Shown here: positions 49,382-59,143 of the stretch, piece by piece
Numbering within the stretch: the stretch's first letter is position 1
Layout: each line of letters opens with the position of its first letter
Source of the DNA: Vibrio sp. LaRot3
GTDB lineage: Bacteria; Pseudomonadota; Gammaproteobacteria; Enterobacterales; Vibrionaceae
Direction of reading: 5' to 3'
Assembly: GCF_027587025.1 (NCBI RefSeq)
Contig: NZ_JAPPTI010000002.1
Span: 372,001 to 436,000 of the forward strand
Length of the DNA stretch: 64,000 bases
Made by a program: the position numbers and the translations under genes
Notes under the pieces: model-generated
Database searches by the model: none
What the model was told of the DNA's origin: nothing
The model's input: the letters and a program-made list of their open reading frames with translations, nothing else

Positions 49382-51817
49382 TCAGCTAAAGTCTTTATTT
49401 ATCGGGACTAACAGCTGCTTAATCAGACTGTTAACAACTAGCGCAAGTGTGCAAAAAGCAAGCACTGGCAAGGCGATCCAGAGTGGGTAATGAAGCGAAA
49501 ACGCCATATCAAAACCGATCTCTATGATCCCAGCAACAACAAGTTCTGCGCCTGCCACCGCCACGATACCAGCAACGAGCGCCATCAATCCATATTCAGC
49601 CCAAATTGTGCGAACCACTCGCTTTTTACTCGCGCCTAACGTTCGATACAGCTGAATTTCACTTTGCCTTTGCCCTAAACTCAATCGCAGTAGAGTAAAT
49701 ATCAATAACAGCCCTGCAATAACACTCAAGCCCGCGAGCAAAGTTACCGCCCAAACAATCTGTTCGACTAATTGCTGAATCTTTGCGCCCATGACTCGAA
49801 TATCCATCAAGCTGACGGTCGGGTGCTGACGAGAAAGATCATTCAACAATTCATCATGCTGATCTTCCACGCGAAAACTGACGAGGTAAGTCGCCGGAAT
49901 CGACTGCAACACGTCAGGGCTGAAGATAAAGTAGAAATTAGGCTTCATGTCGCGCCATTCTACAGCGCGAATGCTATCAACCCTCGCCGTTATCGGCTGA
50001 CTGTTGATAACAAACCCTAGCTCGTCACCGATTTCTAAACCAAGATCGCTTGCTACATCCGATTCAACTGACACACTCCCCGCTTGCTGCCACTCACCTT
50101 CCACCAATGTGTTATGACTTGGCATTTCATCGGCAAAGGTAAAGTTGATTTCTCTACGCAGTGCGTCACTGGCTTCCTCTCCTTGCGCCACTTCCTTCGC
50201 GTCTTGCTGATTTACCGTCGTTAAGCGACCACGAATAATTGGGTACGCATCTGAGCGAATCAACTTGGCTTCGTCTAGCTTGGCAACGTAACTGTCTATC
50301 TCATAGGGCGCAATATTAAGTGCAAACGCGTTTGGCGCATCATCGGGTAGTGTACGCTGCCAATCGGCCAAAAGATCAGTCCTAACTAGCCACATCACCG
50401 CGAGCAACATCAAAGAAAGAGCCAATGCACCAAATTGAATTCCCGTCGATAGGCTAGAACGGTTAATTCGGCTTAACGCTAATTTGTAAGTCGGCGATAA
50501 CGGCAGTTTCGCTAAGGTGCGGGTAATCGCAACACTGAGTAACGCCAACACCAAAAACAACGCGACAATACCACCCAATACCATCCAAACCAGTTGATTG
50601 GCGTGGTATACCACCAGCATCGGCACGATCGGAACCAGTAATAGCCAATACTCTTTACCACGTTTACCTTGCTGAGCTTGAGGCTGCATAACGTTAACCG
50701 CGCTGATATTAATCAACTTCATAAACGGTATGCCTAAAGCAGGAATTGCAATCAATAAGCTGGTTGAGATAGCGATGAGCGCCGGTGTTGCACCATAGCC
50801 CGGTAACGGATTAGGTAATAAATCCGACAAAGGAATGCGCAATAAATACTCCAAGCCGATACCAATAATAACTCCAAAGATGGATGCGCTCAGTAATAGA
50901 ATCACCAATTGGATTGAGAGCCAACGTTTCAGCCATGCTCGGCTCGCCCCCAAGCTTTTAAGCATCGCCAAGGTTTTTAGGCGGGTCGCCACATAATGCT
51001 GGCAGGTAAGAACCAAGGTTGTGGCAGCCATGATCACCACAATCGCTACAGTAAGCGAGAGGTATTGCTCGGTACGCTGAAACATTTCGCTGGTGCGGCT
51101 AGCACTATTTTGATCGCGCCATTGGTCGCTTGGTGACAATTCAACCGACTGTTTAACCGTCTCTATCTGCTGCTCAGTTCCGTTCAAATAAAGGTTGTAG
51201 CGCACGCGACTACCTAACTGAATCGCGCCGGTTTTTTCGAGATCATCGGTGTGAATATAAGCGGAAGGCATCTGTTGGAAGGGGTTAAAGCTGAGCCCCG
51301 GCTCTTCAAGCACACGCCCCGTAATGGCAAACTCCGCATCACCAATGGCGATAACTTGCCCTTCTTCGACATCTAACTGACTAAATAAACGCTCATCAAG
51401 CCACAGTTGTCCTGCTTTTACATGGTGTGCTTCCGTTCCGGCTTGGCTAAGCCTCAACTCCCCCTGCAAGGGATAAGCAGAATCCACCGCTTTAACGGTG
51501 ATAAGCTTCATCTCTTGATCGCTAAATGCCATCGTACCAAAGCGAACTTGTGTGGCTTTAGCTAACTTTTGCGCATCAGCCGCTGCGACTAACGTATCTG
51601 GTAAGGGATTGGCAGAGGTATAAACACTGTCTGCCGTGAGCGCTTGTTTCCCTTGCTTAACGATCACCTGCTCCATACGTTCTGCCAGCGCAGTCAAAGC
51701 AAAAATTGACGCGATGATCAGTGTGAGTGCTATTGTCACTGGCCAGAGTTGACCATGGCGAATTTCGCTTAAACTCCATCGAAAAAGACGGCGATTTAAT
51801 CCATGCATTTGGCTCAT
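49382..51817 (-). CDS. ABC transporter permease, FtsX/YbbP type
   Basis: An 811-residue inner-membrane protein with the YbbP layout: N-terminal membrane segment, a large periplasmic domain, three or four segments with the FtsX-like core (LTCQHYVATRLKTLAMLKSL GASRAWLKRWL near 260) repeated near 720 (RQSEIQLYRTLGASKKRVVR). Works with the ATPase encoded 2 bp upstream, as an exporter or extractor whose substrate is unknown. The order ATPase-permease divergent from tesA is the same as in E. coli (ybbA-ybbP and tesA). Confidence 0.85.
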   Translation of the reverse strand: MSQMHGLNRRLFRWSLSEIRHGQLWPVTIALTLIIASIFALTALAERMEQVIVKQGKQALTADSVYTSANPLPDTLVAAADAQKLAKATQVRFGTMAFSDQEMKLITVKAVDSAYPLQGELRLSQAGTEAHHVKAGQLWLDERLFSQLDVEEGQVIAIGDAEFAITGRVLEEPGLSFNPFQQMPSAYIHTDDLEKTGAIQLGSRVRYNLYLNGTEQQIETVKQSVELSPSDQWRDQNSASRTSEMFQRTEQYLSLTVAIVVIMAATTLVLTCQHYVATRLKTLAMLKSLGASRAWLKRWLSIQLVILLLSASIFGVIIGIGLEYLLRIPLSDLLPNPLPGYGATPALIAISTSLLIAIPALGIPFMKLINISAVNVMQPQAQQGKRGKEYWLLLVPIVPMLVVYHANQLVWMVLGGIVALFLVLALLSVAITRTLAKLPLSPTYKLALSRINRSSLSTGIQFGALALSLMLLAVMWLVRTDLLADWQRTLPDDAPNAFALNIAPYEIDSYVAKLDEAKLIRSDAYPIIRGRLTTVNQQDAKEVAQGEEASDALRREINFTFADEMPSHNTLVEGEWQQAGSVSVESDVASDLGLEIGDELGFVINSQPITARVDSIRAVEWRDMKPNFYFIFSPDVLQSIPATYLVSFRVEDQHDELLNDLSRQHPTVSLMDIRVMGAKIQQLVEQIVWAVTLLAGLSVIAGLLLIFTLLRLSLGQRQSEIQLYRTLGASKKRVVRTIWAEYGLMALVAGIVAVAGAELVVAGIIEIGFDMAFSLHYPLWIALPVLAFCTLALVVNSLIKQLLVPINKDFS

Positions 51818-51819
51818 GG

Positions 51820-52494
51820 TTACGCCTCCTCGATTTTTCCGCCAGCAATTTTCACAATGCGGTCACACTGATTGGCAAGATTCATGTCATGGGTGACTAG
51901 CACAAGCGTCGTACCATGTTGACGGTTTAGCTCAAACAGCAATTCAACCACTTTGCTCGCGGTCTGTTGATCTAGGTTGCCCGTCGGTTCGTCGGCAAAC
52001 AAAATTTCTGGATTGATCATAAATGCGCGCGCTAATGCTACCCGCTGTTGCTCGCCACCCGACAATTGTGCTGGTGAATGTTGCATGCGATGACCAAGCC
52101 CGACTGACTCAAGCAAACTTTTCGCCCGTTGCTTATCCTCTTCTTCACCTTTTAATAAACAAGGTAGCGTGACGTTATCAATGGCGGAAAGACTAGGAAT
52201 GAGCAAAAAGCTCTGAAACACAAAGCCCACCGACTCACTTCGGATGGCTGCTCTTGCTTCATCATCGAGCGATGAAAGCGGCTTACCTAACAGAGAAACT
52301 TCGCCGCTGGTTGGAACATCAAGGCCTGCCAGTAACGTCATCAAGGTTGATTTCCCCGCCCCAGAAGTGCCGACAATTGCGACCATTTCTCCAGACTTAA
52401 TATCTAGGTTTACTCCATCAAGGATTGTTAATTGCTCTTGATTGGTGGAAACTGTTTTAGATAGAGATGTTGCTTTAATGACGGATGTTTGCAT
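51820..52494 (-). CDS. ybbA: ABC transporter ATP-binding protein, YbbA type
   Basis: A 224-residue ATPase: Walker [10 protein letters not shown], signature [14 protein letters not shown], Walker [14 protein letters not shown]-loop VTHD. The MacB/LolD-like group pairs with FtsX-type permeases. The ATG at 52494 shares CATG with the opposite ATG of tesA (52493). A longer frame to 52536 is possible. It has AAAGGA 13 bp upstream, which is a poor spacing, so the start is uncertain. Confidence 0.84.
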   Translation of the reverse strand: MQTSVIKATSLSKTVSTNQEQLTILDGVNLDIKSGEMVAIVGTSGAGKSTLMTLLAGLDVPTSGEVSLLGKPLSSLDDEARAAIRSESVGFVFQSFLLIPSLSAIDNVTLPCLLKGEEEDKQRAKSLLESVGLGHRMQHSPAQLSGGEQQRVALARAFMINPEILFADEPTGNLDQQTASKVVELLFELNRQHGTTLVLVTHDMNLANQCDRIVKIAGGKIEEA

Positions 52495-53095
52495 GTTACG
52501 ACTATTATCCTTTCTACTCGCGTTACTTTTCATCAATCCAGTAAGCGCTAAAACGCTTCTGATATTAGGTGACAGCCTAAGTGCAGGCTACCAAATGCCA
52601 ATCGAAAATGCTTGGCCTAGTTTATTGCCAAATGTAATGGCCGACCAGGGTAAACCCGTCAAAGTGATTAACGGCAGTATCTCCGGCGATACCACTGGCA
52701 ATGGCTTAGCTCGCCTACCCACTTTATTAAACGAGCATAAACCTCAGTTTGTTCTCATTGAGCTTGGTGCAAACGATGGCTTGCGTGGTTTTCCTCCTGC
52801 GCTTATAGAAGGCAACCTGAACGCCATGATTACCATGATCCGAGAAAGCAATGCGACCCCGCTGCTGATGCAGATTCATGTCTTACCTAATTACGGTAAG
52901 CGTTACACCAATGCCTTTACCCAAGTTTATCCAAATGTAGCTCAGCAAGCAGATGTGCCACTACTGCCATTTTTCTTAGACCCAGTCATTCGAGACAATC
53001 CACAGTGGATGATGAGTGACGGGTTACACCCAAAACCCGATGCGCAACCATGGATTGCCGAATTTGTTTCTAAACAGTTAATAAACCATCTCTAA
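52493..53095 (+). CDS. tesA: Multifunctional acyl-CoA thioesterase I / lysophospholipase (TesA)
   Basis: A 200-residue GDSL hydrolase with a signal peptide (LRLLSFLLALLFINPVSA). Blocks: GDSLSAGYQMP (catalytic Ser), ISGDTTGNGLARLP, LIELGANDGLRG and DGLHPKPDAQ with the Asp-His pair. It is periplasmic and cleaves acyl-CoA, lysophospholipids and esters. ATG 52493 opens exactly at the signal peptide, but an upstream ATG (52478) is possible. It is divergent from the ybbA-type gene with overlapping start codons. Confidence 0.9.
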   Translation: MLRLLSFLLALLFINPVSAKTLLILGDSLSAGYQMPIENAWPSLLPNVMADQGKPVKVINGSISGDTTGNGLARLPTLLNEHKPQFVLIELGANDGLRGFPPALIEGNLNAMITMIRESNATPLLMQIHVLPNYGKRYTNAFTQVYPNVAQQADVPLLPFFLDPVIRDNPQWMMSDGLHPKPDAQPWIAEFVSKQLINHL

Positions 53096-53134
53096 TTGCC
53101 ATAGCTCAATAAACTTTACTTAGTTTTACGCTAT

Positions 53135-53155
53135 GTTGAACCTTATAGGTCCAAC
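53135..53155 (+). promoter_or_regulatory. Dyad in the fabV promoter region
   Basis: GTTGAACCT and AGGTCCAAC form an inverted repeat with one mismatch around TAT. It lies 35 bp before the fabV start, in the position of a repressor operator. The regulator is not known. Confidence 0.5.
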
Positions 53156-53189
53156 CCCTACATAAATAAACTTGGCGTAGGAGAGCAAA

Positions 53190-54392
53190 ATGATAATAAA
53201 GCCAGAAATTCACGGCGTTGTAGCACGCAGCGCGCATCCCCTTGGTTGTGAGCAAGCGGTACTCAAACAAATTGAGTATGTTAAATCCGCAGAGCCTATT
53301 AAAGATGGCCCTAAACGTGTGCTGATTATCGGTGCTTCATCTGGTTTTGGTTTAGCCACTCGTATTGCGCTTGCATTTGGTGGCGCAGAGGCCGACACAA
53401 TCGGTGTCTCGTTTGAACGCGGACCATCAGAAAAGGGCGTTGGCAGCGCCGGCTTTTACAATAACCTCTATTTTAAAAAGCACGCTGAAGTTGAAGGCCG
53501 TATCGCGGTAAACATCCAAGGCGATGCGTTCTCCAAAGAAATAAAAGAAGAAGTCATTGAGGCGATTGAAACCTATTTTGAAGGTGAAGTCGATTTAATC
53601 ATATACAGCGTTGCCAGCGGTGTCAGACCCAACTATCAAACCGGTGAGATATGGCGTTCAGCCATCAAGCCTATCGGTGAAGCCGTATCCGGCGCTTCAG
53701 TCATGCTCGACAATGAGCAATGGATCGAATCATCACTTGAACCCGCGAGTGAAGCCGAAATTGAAGGCACACTTAAAGTAATGGGCGGTGAAGACTGGGA
53801 AGCATGGGTAGACACCTTAATTAATGCAGAATCAGTAGCTCAAGGTTGCCAAACCGTGGCTTTCTCTTACATTGGCCCCGAGCTCACCCACCCTATCTAT
53901 TTAGACGGGACATTAGGCAGAGCGAAAGTCGATTTACACCAAACCAGCCACTCACTGAATCTGAAACTGGCCAACTTTGATGGCGGCGCTTACGCCAGTG
54001 TATGTAAAGCGCTTGTCACGAAAGCCAGTGTGTTCATTCCGGGCCTTACGCCCTACTTACTCGCTCTTTACCAAGTGATGAAACAAAAAGGAACTCACGA
54101 AGGGTGTATCGAACAAATGCAACGCCTATTCAACAGTAAGCTTTACGGCCAAGTGAATGTGCCTGTTGATGGTGAGCGCTTAATTCGTATTGATGATTTA
54201 GAGCTCGATGCTGATACTCAACAGCAAGTTTCGCAATTATTATCTCAAATGGATCAAAACAACTTCGTTCAGTTGGGGGATTATGCTGGATTTAAGCAAG
54301 AGTTTATGCAGTTAAATGGCTTTGAGTTTGACCAAATTGATTATACGCAACCAGTTGATTTAGAAAAAATTATCAAACCTTACTCAGGCTAA
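53190..54392 (+). CDS. fabV: Enoyl-ACP reductase FabV
   Basis: A 400-residue protein with the FabV length and motifs: N-terminal PEIHGVVARSAHPLGCE, cofactor site IIGASSGFGLATRIALAFGG, and the catalytic YLDGTLGRAK (Tyr-x8-Lys). It reduces the trans-2 double bond of enoyl-ACP with NADH in fatty acid synthesis. FabV enzymes are resistant to triclosan. Start ATG with GGAGAG upstream; own terminator follows at 54431. Confidence 0.94.
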   Translation: MIIKPEIHGVVARSAHPLGCEQAVLKQIEYVKSAEPIKDGPKRVLIIGASSGFGLATRIALAFGGAEADTIGVSFERGPSEKGVGSAGFYNNLYFKKHAEVEGRIAVNIQGDAFSKEIKEEVIEAIETYFEGEVDLIIYSVASGVRPNYQTGEIWRSAIKPIGEAVSGASVMLDNEQWIESSLEPASEAEIEGTLKVMGGEDWEAWVDTLINAESVAQGCQTVAFSYIGPELTHPIYLDGTLGRAKVDLHQTSHSLNLKLANFDGGAYASVCKALVTKASVFIPGLTPYLLALYQVMKQKGTHEGCIEQMQRLFNSKLYGQVNVPVDGERLIRIDDLELDADTQQQVSQLLSQMDQNNFVQLGDYAGFKQEFMQLNGFEFDQIDYTQPVDLEKIIKPYSG

Positions 54393-54430
54393 AAATACCG
54401 TCTCAAAAATGAGATCGACGAAATAAGCCA

Positions 54431-54458
54431 AAACCCTGCAACCATTGCAGGGTTTTTC
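54431..54458 (+). terminator. Terminator of fabV
   Basis: An 11-bp stem AAACCCTGCAA (54431-54441) pairs with 54445-54455 around CCA and is followed by TTCTTT. Confidence 0.9.
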
Positions 54459-54585
54459 TTTGATACAGTTAACAGTCATGAGCACTGTTTGCTTGCACTG
54501 CCATTGTTAACCAAATAAATAAGTCTATTATTAGTAAGAGCACGGAATGCTCTCGTTTGCCATAGGCATGAAGGACTATTCGAGT

Positions 54586-56499
54586 ATGTCGAAAATCGTA
54601 ACAGAGAATTTATCCATCCCCGATGAAATGTCGCAAAGTTGGCAAAATATCGTCAACTTACTTTCTACTATTGTTTCCGTTCCTGCGGCATTAATCATGC
54701 GTATTCACCCCAAAACGATTGAGGTGGTATCAAATAATGACAACACTTCGCACCCTTATCACAATGGTGACAGCGAAACGCTAGGGCAAGGCCTTTACTG
54801 CGAGCACGTCATCAGTACACAGCAAGAGCTCCATGTCCCCAATGCTCTTAACGATGCCGATTGGAATACCAACCCTGATATTAAGCTGGGCATGATTGCC
54901 TATTGTGGCCTGCCAATTAACTGGCCAAATGGTGACCCATTTGGAACCATCTGTATTTTAGACTCTGAAACTAATCTGTTTTCAGACACCTACAAGTCTC
55001 TGCTTGAGAGCTTTCGCGATACGGTTCAAGCACAGCTAGCAACCTTGTACCAAAACGAAAAACTGAAACAGCTCAATCAAGAGCTTAAATCTCGTGTGAG
55101 CACGCGTACTCAAGACTTGGTTGACCTTAATTACTCGTTAAACAAAGAAATTAATAAACGCCGAGCAGCAGAGCAGAAAATCATTTATCACCAAAGACAC
55201 GATTTGGGCACCGGCTTTCTTAACCGCAACTCGTTAGAATTTGAAACCGAGCAGATCTTATTGGAATGTGAAAAACATTCACACTATCAAGCGGCAGCGC
55301 TACATATTGGCTTTACCAACGGTAAGTTGATCCAAGCAAAATATGGTTATGATGTTTGGGAAGGGATTTTGGTTCAGTTTCATCAACGTTTGAATCAAAT
55401 CGCCAATGTCGAGTTGCTCGTCGCTCGCCCAACATCTACCGATTTGGTGCTACTGACTCATTCCGCCAATTTAGCAGAAACACTGAATCATTTATGCGCA
55501 CAAGTTCTTGAAGCAAGCCATTCTGAATTTGACGTTGAAGGGGATCGTTTACATTTACACTCCTACATTGGCGTAAGTACGACCAATGAATCAAAAACCA
55601 GCTTAGGTCTATTAAAACATGCCGCTGAAGCGATGCGCGCTTGTAAAGATTCAGGGCGCAAATACAGCTTCTATTCTCAAGACATCTCTGATGTTCAAAC
55701 CAACATCAACCAGCTCGAAAGCTATTTATTACAAGCGGTTAGAAGTGATGATTTGTTGTTGTACTTCCAACCAAAAGTATCACCAACGTCGCACCAATGG
55801 ACAGGGGCTGAAGCCCTGCTTCGTTGGCGTCATCCAATATTAGGCGATATCTCCAACGAAACGCTGATACACATGGCAGAACAAAATGGGCTCATTTTTG
55901 AAGTCGGTACATTTGTATTGCGTTCAGCCATTCAAAAAGCGGCCGAATGGGTAACCCAAGTTAACGACTTCAAAATTGCCGTTAACATTTCAGCCGTTCA
56001 GCTTAAAAACCCCCACTTTGCAGAGCAGATTAAAGAGTTGCTTGACGCCTACAACCTACCAGCAGAGTACTTAGAGCTCGAAGTGACCGAGAGTGGCCTT
56101 ATTGCCGATGAAAGTACCGCAAGCAATACGCTGGCAGCACTACACAAACTAGGTGTTACATTGTCACTTGATGACTTTGGTACTGGGTATTCTTCTTTCA
56201 ACTATCTGAAGAAATTCCCGTTCGATGCCATCAAAGTGGATAAGAGCTTTATTCAACAACTCGACAACTGCGAGGAAGACAAAGAGATTGTCCGCTCCAT
56301 CATCAGTGTGGCTAAAAAGCTTAACTTGCAAGTGACCGTTGAGGGCATTGAGAACGTCAGCCACGAGGAATTCATCATTAGTGAGGGCTGCGAGTTTGGC
56401 CAAGGTTTCTTTTACGGAAAGCCTATGCCATGCGAAGAATTCGAGGTCAATTTGCTCAATCAACAAAACTACGACGAGATTAAGCCCTCTTTACAATAA
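54586..56499 (+). CDS. GAF - degenerate GGDEF - EAL domain protein
   Basis: A 637-residue cytosolic signalling protein. Domain order: GAF at ~20-160 (YCEHVISTQQELHVPNALND, GLPINWPNGDPFGTICILD), a coiled coil (~170-210), a degenerate GGDEF (~220-370, where the signature GGDEF is absent and reads RPTSTDLVLL), and an EAL domain at ~385-630 (AEALLRW, NISAVQL, ELEVTES, DDFGTGYSS, KVDKSFIQ, VEGIE), all catalytic residues present. It should hydrolyse cyclic-di-GMP. Start ATG at 54586 with AAGGA upstream; the ATG at 54547 is possible. Confidence 0.86.
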   Translation: MSKIVTENLSIPDEMSQSWQNIVNLLSTIVSVPAALIMRIHPKTIEVVSNNDNTSHPYHNGDSETLGQGLYCEHVISTQQELHVPNALNDADWNTNPDIKLGMIAYCGLPINWPNGDPFGTICILDSETNLFSDTYKSLLESFRDTVQAQLATLYQNEKLKQLNQELKSRVSTRTQDLVDLNYSLNKEINKRRAAEQKIIYHQRHDLGTGFLNRNSLEFETEQILLECEKHSHYQAAALHIGFTNGKLIQAKYGYDVWEGILVQFHQRLNQIANVELLVARPTSTDLVLLTHSANLAETLNHLCAQVLEASHSEFDVEGDRLHLHSYIGVSTTNESKTSLGLLKHAAEAMRACKDSGRKYSFYSQDISDVQTNINQLESYLLQAVRSDDLLLYFQPKVSPTSHQWTGAEALLRWRHPILGDISNETLIHMAEQNGLIFEVGTFVLRSAIQKAAEWVTQVNDFKIAVNISAVQLKNPHFAEQIKELLDAYNLPAEYLELEVTESGLIADESTASNTLAALHKLGVTLSLDDFGTGYSSFNYLKKFPFDAIKVDKSFIQQLDNCEEDKEIVRSIISVAKKLNLQVTVEGIENVSHEEFIISEGCEFGQGFFYGKPMPCEEFEVNLLNQQNYDEIKPSLQ

Positions 56500-56586
56500 T
56501 TAAATGCGTTTATCTTCGTGTGTTTCTTTACTCTATGGCGAGCGGTTTCTATAATCCTCGCCTTTATTATTTGAAGTGAATTCATT

Positions 56587-58242
56587 ATGGACCAGCTAAT
56601 CGCGACCCTAAAGAAAATCGAAAAACAAAACTACCGCGCGTATCAACAAATCAAAGGTCAATATGACTTTACTGATTTCACTCTTCATGTTGATTACGTC
56701 CAAGCTGATCCATACGCCTCTGCTTCACGATTACGTGCTGTTCGCCCATGGTCTGTGACTGGTCTTGATTGGTTAAAAGAACAATCTGATGCCTACCAAA
56801 TTGCTGCTCGCGACTTTATCGCTAGACAGTTTGCAGCGTTCGCAAAGCAAGAGTCACATATTGATATTTCACTATCAGGTCAAACGGTATTGGACTCTAC
56901 TGCGATACTCTTTACTGAAGAAGGTATTGAGCTTCGTTTCCGCGCTAACTTACCAGCAGAAGGCCGTTCAGTATTAGGCAAGAAAGCAACGAACATCCTC
57001 ACGTTCCATCTGCCTAAGTTTATTCGCCGCGCAACGTTAGAACGTGAAATCGACAAACAAGCCCTGATTGAACATTGTCAGGTTGTGGAAGACCAACATG
57101 CCCTTCGCGCTCAACTTGATCAACACAACCTAGTCGCATTTGTCGCGAACGGTTCAGTATTACCACGCATTGCGGGTAACTGTGATTTACCAATGAAAGA
57201 TGCGGTTGCATTTAACGCCCCAGCCTCACTAGAAGTGACACTGAACACACCAAACCAAGGTGACATTACGGGCTTAGGTGTTCCAAAAGGCATTACTTTA
57301 ATTGTTGGTGGTGGCTTTCATGGTAAATCGACCTTGCTAACTGCTATTGAGCGCTCTATTTACGATCACATTCCAGGCGATGGCCGTGAACGTATCGTGA
57401 CCAATGCTGCTGCGATGAAGATTCGTGCGGAAGATGGTCGTTGTGTACACAACCTTAACCTATCAAACTACATTAACCACTTACCGATGGGTAAAGACAC
57501 AGCTGATTTCTCTACTCAGGATGCGTCAGGTTCAACGTCTCAAGCAGCATGGTTACAAGAGTCGATTGAGTCAGGGGCAACGAGCCTGCTCATTGATGAA
57601 GATACGTCAGCAACTAACTTCATGATTCGTGATGAGCGTATGCAAGCGCTAGTGGCAAAAGGCGACGAACCGATTACTCCGCTAGTGGATCGTATTGGTC
57701 AATTACGTGATGAACTTGAGATTTCAACCCTCGTGGTTATGGGTGGTTCAGGCGACTACCTTGATGTGGCGGATACTGTTATCCAAATGCACGACTATCA
57801 AGCCATTGACGTGACGGAAAAAGCGAAGCAAGTCATTGAGCAACACCCAACTCAGCGTCATAACGAAAGTGAAAGTGCACTGGTTACTTTCCGCCCTCGT
57901 AGCTTGAACCGCGCAGCGCTGCAAACTATTTTGGCTGACGGCAAATTCCGCGTGGCTGCAAAAGGAACAGACTCGCTTCGCTTTGGTAAAGAGTTTGCTG
58001 ACCTATCAGCACTAGAACAGCTTGAATCAAGCGCAGAAATCAATGCGATCGGTTGGTTGTGGTTCCAACTCGCTCAATTGCCGGGATGGTCGAGTAACCC
58101 CGCAAAAGAAGTAGCCGCAATGCTGACTAACTCTTGGCACACCATGATGCCAAATCAAGGTGACCTTGCTAAGCCTCGCGTTTTAGATGTCATGGCTGCA
58201 CTTAACCGAATGAGAAAATCTCAGTTCAAGACATCAAAATAA
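56587..58242 (+). CDS. ABC-class ATPase (PF09818 family)
   Basis: A 551-residue predicted ATPase of the ABC class. Walker A is GGGFHGKSTL near residue 242. The N-terminal domain (YRAYQQIKGQYDFTDFTLHV, YASASRLRAVRPW) and the central block (EDGRCVHNLNLSNYINHLPM, SLLIDEDTSATNFMIRD) are the family signature. It is a single cytosolic polypeptide with no membrane part. Function unknown, possibly nucleic-acid-linked. It ends at a terminator. Confidence 0.84.
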   Translation: MDQLIATLKKIEKQNYRAYQQIKGQYDFTDFTLHVDYVQADPYASASRLRAVRPWSVTGLDWLKEQSDAYQIAARDFIARQFAAFAKQESHIDISLSGQTVLDSTAILFTEEGIELRFRANLPAEGRSVLGKKATNILTFHLPKFIRRATLEREIDKQALIEHCQVVEDQHALRAQLDQHNLVAFVANGSVLPRIAGNCDLPMKDAVAFNAPASLEVTLNTPNQGDITGLGVPKGITLIVGGGFHGKSTLLTAIERSIYDHIPGDGRERIVTNAAAMKIRAEDGRCVHNLNLSNYINHLPMGKDTADFSTQDASGSTSQAAWLQESIESGATSLLIDEDTSATNFMIRDERMQALVAKGDEPITPLVDRIGQLRDELEISTLVVMGGSGDYLDVADTVIQMHDYQAIDVTEKAKQVIEQHPTQRHNESESALVTFRPRSLNRAALQTILADGKFRVAAKGTDSLRFGKEFADLSALEQLESSAEINAIGWLWFQLAQLPGWSSNPAKEVAAMLTNSWHTMMPNQGDLAKPRVLDVMAALNRMRKSQFKTSK

Positions 58243-58251
58243 AAGATACTA

Positions 58252-58277
58252 AAAAAGCGCCTAACGGCGCTTTTTCT
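58252..58277 (+). terminator. Terminator after the ABC-class ATPase
   Basis: AAAGCGCC (58254-58261) pairs with GGCGCTTT (58266-58273) around TAAC and is followed by TTCT. It can also serve the convergent DnaJ-related gene. Confidence 0.83.
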
Positions 58278-58294
58278 ATCTTCTAATTCCCAGT

Positions 58295-58909
58295 TTATGC
58301 TCGAAGCACGTTCCAAGCTTCACATAGCACTCTGAAACGTTCGGAGTTACCATTCTCTCTATCAGGATGCCATTTCAAAGCCAATTTACGCCAGCGCTTA
58401 CGAATTTCTCCATCGCTCGCGTCTCGATCTAGCTCAAACAATGAAAGCGCTTTGTTTCTGTCGAGCTGATTGGCAGCATTACCGCCGACAAAGTCTCGAT
58501 AACGAGTCCAAAACTCGTTCAACAACCGTTTAATCTCGCCTTCTTCAGCTTCGTAGTTTGACCACTGAGTGTAGTATTCTCGCAGCGGGTCTTGCATATC
58601 AATCACATGCGCGACATGGCTTCCACGACAACCATGCAACGAAATGGACATGGCTTCAACTTGTACCCAACTGTCTGGATAAAGCGTCTCTTGCAACTGA
58701 TAAAGCGCATTCATAATTAAGAAATTGCGTTTAAACAGATCTTTCTCTGGGCGCTCATCCAACACCGGCATCAGATCCAACTCAATCAAATGCGCTGCTA
58801 AAAGGTGAACTTTCCATCCGCTAGGTTGCTTACGTAAGATCTCTAGAATAGGCCACAGTAGTGGATTCTCCATCTCACTGTATCTAGCCAAGTGACTTTG
58901 TTGTTCCAT
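58295..58909 (-). CDS. DnaJ-related protein with C-terminal J domain
   Basis: A 204-residue protein with an N-terminal DNAJ-related domain (NPLLWPILEILRKQPSGWKV) and a C-terminal J domain (SLFELDRDASDGEIRKRWRK LALKWHPDRENG) with the HPD motif. It should stimulate Hsp70-type ATPase activity. Unlike DnaJ it has no Gly/Phe or zinc-finger region. Cytosolic. Same family as the Vibrio DnaJ-related proteins that occur alone. Confidence 0.87.
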   Translation of the reverse strand: MEQQSHLARYSEMENPLLWPILEILRKQPSGWKVHLLAAHLIELDLMPVLDERPEKDLFKRNFLIMNALYQLQETLYPDSWVQVEAMSISLHGCRGSHVAHVIDMQDPLREYYTQWSNYEAEEGEIKRLLNEFWTRYRDFVGGNAANQLDRNKALSLFELDRDASDGEIRKRWRKLALKWHPDRENGNSERFRVLCEAWNVLRA

Positions 58910-59143
58910 AACGCCTTAATTAGAATGATGTATTTTTATGAAGTGTAGCTTACCTTCCCAGTCCCTGCCGCTTCAATCGAAAGTACCAGTTTTAACTCAC
59001 AGTTTGAAGCAGTCACGCATCTTGCTCACCATAAGGCAGTGCACTTTCCAATATTAACGACTCTAAAATCGGTTAAATTTGCAATTGAACACTGTTTTAT
59101 TATCTGTCATGATAAACGCACTGAATCAATACGGACATTCAAC

